The position numbers and the translations under genes are program-made. Shown here one piece after another: positions 62,001 to 64,000 of a DNA stretch of 64,000 bases. The number at the start of each line of letters is the position of its first letter. Position 1 is the stretch's first letter. The stretch comes from Leptolinea sp. UBA5203 (GTDB lineage Bacteria; Chloroflexota; Anaerolineae; Anaerolineales; Anaerolineaceae): the NCBI GenBank assembly GCA_002412765.1, contig DHVR01000068.1, positions 184,199 through 248,198 on the forward strand, given 5' to 3'. The notes beneath the pieces are model-generated. The model searched no databases. It saw nothing but the letters and a program-made list of their open reading frames with translations, and was not told the origin of the DNA.

Positions 62001-62823
62001 TGGCGTCAGCCAACAGATTGCCATTGCCATGCAGAATGAAAAATTGCGTTTGGAGATGATCCGCAGCGAACGCATAGAACAGGAATTTAAATTAGCCAAG
62101 AACATCCAACAAACTTTTTTGCCCGATCACCTGCCGCAACTGGATCACTGGAGTATTCAAGCCATCTGGAACCCAGCTATGGAAATTGGCGGCGATTTTT
62201 ATGACGTCTTCCATGTGGATGCCAAGCATCTTGGGCTGGTCATTGCGGATGTTTCGGATAAAGGCATGGGCGCGGCCCTCTATATGACAGTCACACGTAC
62301 CTTGATCCGCGCGAATGCGCATGGCGTCCTCTCCCCTGGAAAAGTGCTGGCGAAAGTAAACCAGCAATTATTACTGGATACCCAGAATGGGATGTTTGTG
62401 ACCGCCGTTTATATCATTTTGAATATCGAGACAGGTGAATTTGAGTATGCCAACGCCGGACATAATTATCCTATTCTCTACCAGCCCGATTGTGAACAAA
62501 TTGTCAGGTTACCGAAGGGAAATTTGGCATTGGGCGTGATGGAAAAAATTGTTTATCAGGATCATCATTTCATCACCGAACCCGGAGATACCTTATTCCT
62601 CTATACCGACGGTATTACGGAAAACTTCTCCCCAGATGGAGAAGATTTTGGGGAAGAACGCTATCACAGTCTGATTAGGCAGTATAATACCGGAACATTA
62701 ATTGACTTTATGGAAACCATTAAGAAAGAAATTAAAGCTTTTCACGGTGATGCTCCTCCATCGGATGACATCACCCTTTTAGCCATACAATACATTTATA
62801 AATGGAAGCACAAGACTCAATGA
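59008..62823 (+). CDS. Multi-GAF SpoIIE-type serine phosphatase
   Basis: 1271 residues, starting with GTG 3 bases after the kinase stop. Five or six GAF-type sensor domains fill residues about 60-1015; repeated stretches such as EFVLPLKIEDRLLGILDIQSK and ELAIPLAFAGEILGVLDIQSN mark the domain ends. A linking helix leads to the PP2C/SpoIIE domain (about 1045-1265) with metal aspartates in MEIGGDFYDVF, IADVSDKGMGAALYM, NAGHNYPIL and LYTDGITENF. No membrane helix is seen, so sensing is cytoplasmic. It would dephosphorylate the STAS protein, completing the switch. Confidence 0.93.
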   Translation: MSDEFAQLEWHIFQQFGEEILKQPTTLDETRLISKTIEEMLLVPCSIWLSPDYFPLPGEDDPLQIVNENAPELVFQAFTTFKNEHTQPGTKIERENNVIVPLIAQDCLLGLIQIQSKDASALQATQLDYLARIAAQSALGIQINRQVILKNWRFQQLALVRSVGKQISTVMDLDDLSARVTQLIQQTFNYYHVAIFTQEETPDLLRFRSSYPLNNRLSSVPLVAKSVHKGMLEYVGKTNSSLLARDVTREDKYQYFDDLPETRSEFVLPLKIEDRLLGILDIQSKKLNDFHEIDCMALEALADQIAIAIDGILRYKDLKRNAEQMRVVYEVSHALNSILDFDKLLDEIIQLIHQRFQYPFVQIYTVSVTTQRIIYRKGNLPIENPGLLDNLAYDLNDSHGIIPWVAREGKTKLVNNTAREPLYHSRGLDYLGTQSELAIPLAFAGEILGVLDIQSNLPDAFDAEHNLALLESLAASISLAMRNARLFRSEQWRRMVADSFQDVATLLPRSVELHTLLDEILNKIEQVLPTEASAIWLLDSADVPDLRLAAAHCVDPSLVIQIHQESRSVREWLKKSMDTQGTTIRMPEDPFGPLGQALGLPQDYSSIAAPLYANEQPLGLITIAHPEPGRYGNEARAITATFANYASIAIKNAEYYAESQTNAWVATTLLQVAEACQNAESVDDLLEMLVRITPMLAGVNKAAVFLFDALFQGMTFKADYGINPILEKNLILLSEARVFTQMLGKSNAILIEDPNQAFAWFTDDLCSPDEDAFLIPLSTRQETHGALLITLNHAVNDSSHQNEFEKIIRIIEGITRHTATALDNLINLENRQQESYVTEVLLQVAQTVSSSNDTVEMLTNITYLVNLLVGIHTSQIFTWEREKRCFLPLLPSTSDDHSLMNDFRQQSFTHGSFRAFSQAMVMEEPLWLILPQNMAEIASILDTHGYPVNELNHHPESFNTPLLLVVPLVVKGELYGMLTAVDDGLSPRYREKRLEILTGVSQQIAIAMQNEKLRLEMIRSERIEQEFKLAKNIQQTFLPDHLPQLDHWSIQAIWNPAMEIGGDFYDVFHVDAKHLGLVIADVSDKGMGAALYMTVTRTLIRANAHGVLSPGKVLAKVNQQLLLDTQNGMFVTAVYIILNIETGEFEYANAGHNYPILYQPDCEQIVRLPKGNLALGVMEKIVYQDHHFITEPGDTLFLYTDGITENFSPDGEDFGEERYHSLIRQYNTGTLIDFMETIKKEIKAFHGDAPPSDDITLLAIQYIYKWKHKTQ

Positions 62824-63476
62824 AAAAAACACAATACGCCATCCTCTGGGATATGGACGGCACCTTAATTGACACAACCGATATGCACATGGAATCCTGG
62901 GTAAAAGCCATGGCTCGTTACGGGAAAGTGATTCAAAAAACGGAAACGTTGGAACATTTCGGAAAAAATAATCGCTCCATCACCCCGCTCTTTTTTCCGG
63001 ATGCCTCCCCTGAACTGATCGCAGAAATTTCAGACCAAAAAGAAGCTGATTTTCGAGACCTGGTACCTGGCAACGCAGTGGTGTACCCGGGGGTTTTGGA
63101 ATGGTTGAAGGTATTCCAAGCGCAAGGGATTGTGCAAAGTATCGCATCCTCGGCGCCCATGGATAATATTGATGTTCTTCTGGATGAAACCGGCATTCGC
63201 GAGTATTTTGATCACATCGGCTCGGGGGCTTACATTCCAGGAAAACCGGACCCCACCTTGTTCCTCAATGTCTCAACAGCCCTTAATATTCCCCCACAAA
63301 ATTGTCTGGTCATCGAAGATGCCCCGGCAGGCATTGAAGCCGCCATACGTGCCAGTATGCCTGTTGTGGCTATTACCAACTCCAGGCCAGCCAGTGATTT
63401 ATGCGATGCAAATTTAATCATCAAGGAATTTTCAAGCGCAGCTTTACACCAGGTCGAAGAAAAATTCCTGGCTTAA
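62820..63476 (+). CDS. HAD-superfamily phosphatase (beta-phosphoglucomutase-like)
   Basis: 218 residues from the ATG at 62820, overlapping the phosphatase stop by ATGA. HAD motif I DMDGTLIDT (about 12-20), motif II SIASSAP, and motif III/IV GKPDP...IEDAPAGIEAA are all present, with a helical cap (about 25-90). Substrate is probably a sugar phosphate or small phosphoester. Coupling to the signalling set may be incidental. Confidence 0.88.
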   Translation: MKKTQYAILWDMDGTLIDTTDMHMESWVKAMARYGKVIQKTETLEHFGKNNRSITPLFFPDASPELIAEISDQKEADFRDLVPGNAVVYPGVLEWLKVFQAQGIVQSIASSAPMDNIDVLLDETGIREYFDHIGSGAYIPGKPDPTLFLNVSTALNIPPQNCLVIEDAPAGIEAAIRASMPVVAITNSRPASDLCDANLIIKEFSSAALHQVEEKFLA

Positions 63477-63862
63477 CGGCCAAAAAATAGTTCGTACCAG
63501 ATATCGATGTTGCGCACCGCGGTGGGTGTGGCGAAGACAAAGGGTTCCAGGGTGGCTTCCCCTTCCGGTGGGGCAACCGGCACAATGGGGTAATCCCCGG
63601 CCTGAATCATATGTCCATCTTCACGAGCCCATTCTTGGACTGCATTAACCGATGTAGCATACGCTTGTTTGGTAATCAGATATTGCTTTGTGGCAAACAT
63701 ATCGGTGACCTGTAATTCAAGCATGCCATGCTGCTCACGTAAATTGAACAACTCAGCCAGACGGTTATTCAAATCCAACATCAAAAAAGCCACCACCACA
63801 ATGATCAGGATGGTGATAAATTTCCGGGTTGGCAATTTTCTTCGTTTTTCCCTAACTTCCAT
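63473..63862 (-). CDS. FtsB/DivIC-like septum formation initiator protein
   Basis: 129 residues. A basic N-terminus, one membrane helix (about 15-32) and a coiled-coil (about 33-60) match the FtsB/DivIC layout; the rest is a small extracytoplasmic tail. It would take part in the divisome FtsB-FtsL-FtsQ complex. Its end overlaps the HAD gene end by four bases, a convergent arrangement. Sequence similarity is low as is usual for the family. Confidence 0.7.
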   Translation of the reverse strand: MEVREKRRKLPTRKFITILIIVVVAFLMLDLNNRLAELFNLREQHGMLELQVTDMFATKQYLITKQAYATSVNAVQEWAREDGHMIQAGDYPIVPVAPPEGEATLEPFVFATPTAVRNIDIWYELFFGR

Positions 63863-63897
63863 GCAATAATCTTACCTCATGGGGAAAACCAATACAA

Positions 63898-63930
63898 GGT
63901 AAAAAAAATCCCTTCTTTAATGGAAGGGAT
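63898..63930 (-). terminator. Terminator of the tRNA-Leu gene
   Basis: On the minus strand ATCCCTTC and GAAGGGAT with a 7-base loop, then TTTTTTTT. It begins 8 bases after the tRNA 3' end. Confidence 0.9.
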
Positions 63931-63937
63931 GATCTTG

Positions 63938-64000
63938 TGCCGGAGGAGGGATTTGAACCCTCACGGGCGTTAGCCCACTACGCCCTGAACGTAGCGCGTC
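63938..64000 (-). tRNA. tRNA-Leu (CAG), 3' part; 5' end outside the window
   Basis: Read on the minus strand. The anticodon arm is CTACG-TTCAGGG-CGTAG with anticodon CAG (63985-63987). A long variable arm (TGGGC-TAAC-GCCC) identifies a class II tRNA, then the T arm GAGGG-TTCAAAT-CCCTC and 3' acceptor strand ending CTCCGGCA. No CCA is encoded, so the CCA-adding enzyme is needed. The D arm and 5' acceptor strand lie beyond base 64000. Confidence 0.95.

Overview
This 64-kb window looks like a chromosomal segment of an anaerobic member of the Chloroflexota, most likely class Anaerolineae. That placement is an inference. It rests on gene content: an FHA protein with a proline-rich linker, a lipoprotein with an NBR1-type Ig-like domain next to recA, a TPR lytic transglycosylase lipoprotein, several GT-C-type membrane glycosyltransferases, a multi-GAF SpoIIE phosphatase, PPDK and a flavodiiron protein. 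Base composition is moderate and AT-leaning. No phage, plasmid, transposase or CRISPR array is visible.

Layout. 1-5 kb: AI-2E-family permease (partial), FHA protein, a ttuB/ttuA-like tRNA thiolation pair, recA with a clear LexA-type operator, and an Ig-like lipoprotein. 5-10 kb: ahcY plus an adenosine-kinase-like PfkB protein (SAH recycling), divergent from a lytic transglycosylase. 10-17 kb: pyruvate dehydrogenase E1-alpha/E1-beta/E2 operon and PPDK. 17-24 kb: orphan receiver protein, small zinc protein, cca-hpt-tdk, flavodiiron protein, ribosomal proteins L21-L27-L31 (L31 carries an RNA-polymerase-alpha-CTD-like tail). 24-33 kb: GT-C membrane protein, selB, coiled-coil protein, and three membrane genes that look like a detached, divergent NuoL/NuoK/NuoN module.

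33-53 kb: a long, uniformly minus-strand catabolic island. It holds a hydantoinase/dihydropyrimidinase, two fold-type-II PLP enzymes, a complete nucleoside/purine-type BMP ABC importer, carbamate kinase, a YgeW-like transcarbamylase, a second ATCase-like transcarbamylase that has lost the aspartate-binding residues, a GntR/UTRA regulator, an 8-oxoguanine-deaminase/SsnA-type amidohydrolase and FolD. This matches in outline the anaerobic purine/urate degradation loci known from gut bacteria (ygeW, ygeX, hyuA, yqeA, ssnA). Its enzymes differ in detail, and a palindrome shared by the importer and amidohydrolase promoters suggests common control by the GntR protein. It is the best candidate here for an incompletely described system. 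The expected logic is import of purine, ring opening, release of carbamoyl phosphate, ATP from carbamate kinase, and C1 units passing to folate through FolD.

52.8-54.1 kb is a gene-free island of dispersed-repeat relics with a duplicated block near each end. 54-64 kb is on the plus strand: UDP-glucose dehydrogenase, panB-panE-panC, a STAS / HATPase / GAF-SpoIIE partner-switching module, a HAD phosphatase, then a minus-strand FtsB-like protein and the 3' part of tRNA-Leu(CAG). Coordinates of starts were adjusted where a Shine-Dalgarno sequence or signal peptide favoured an internal start.
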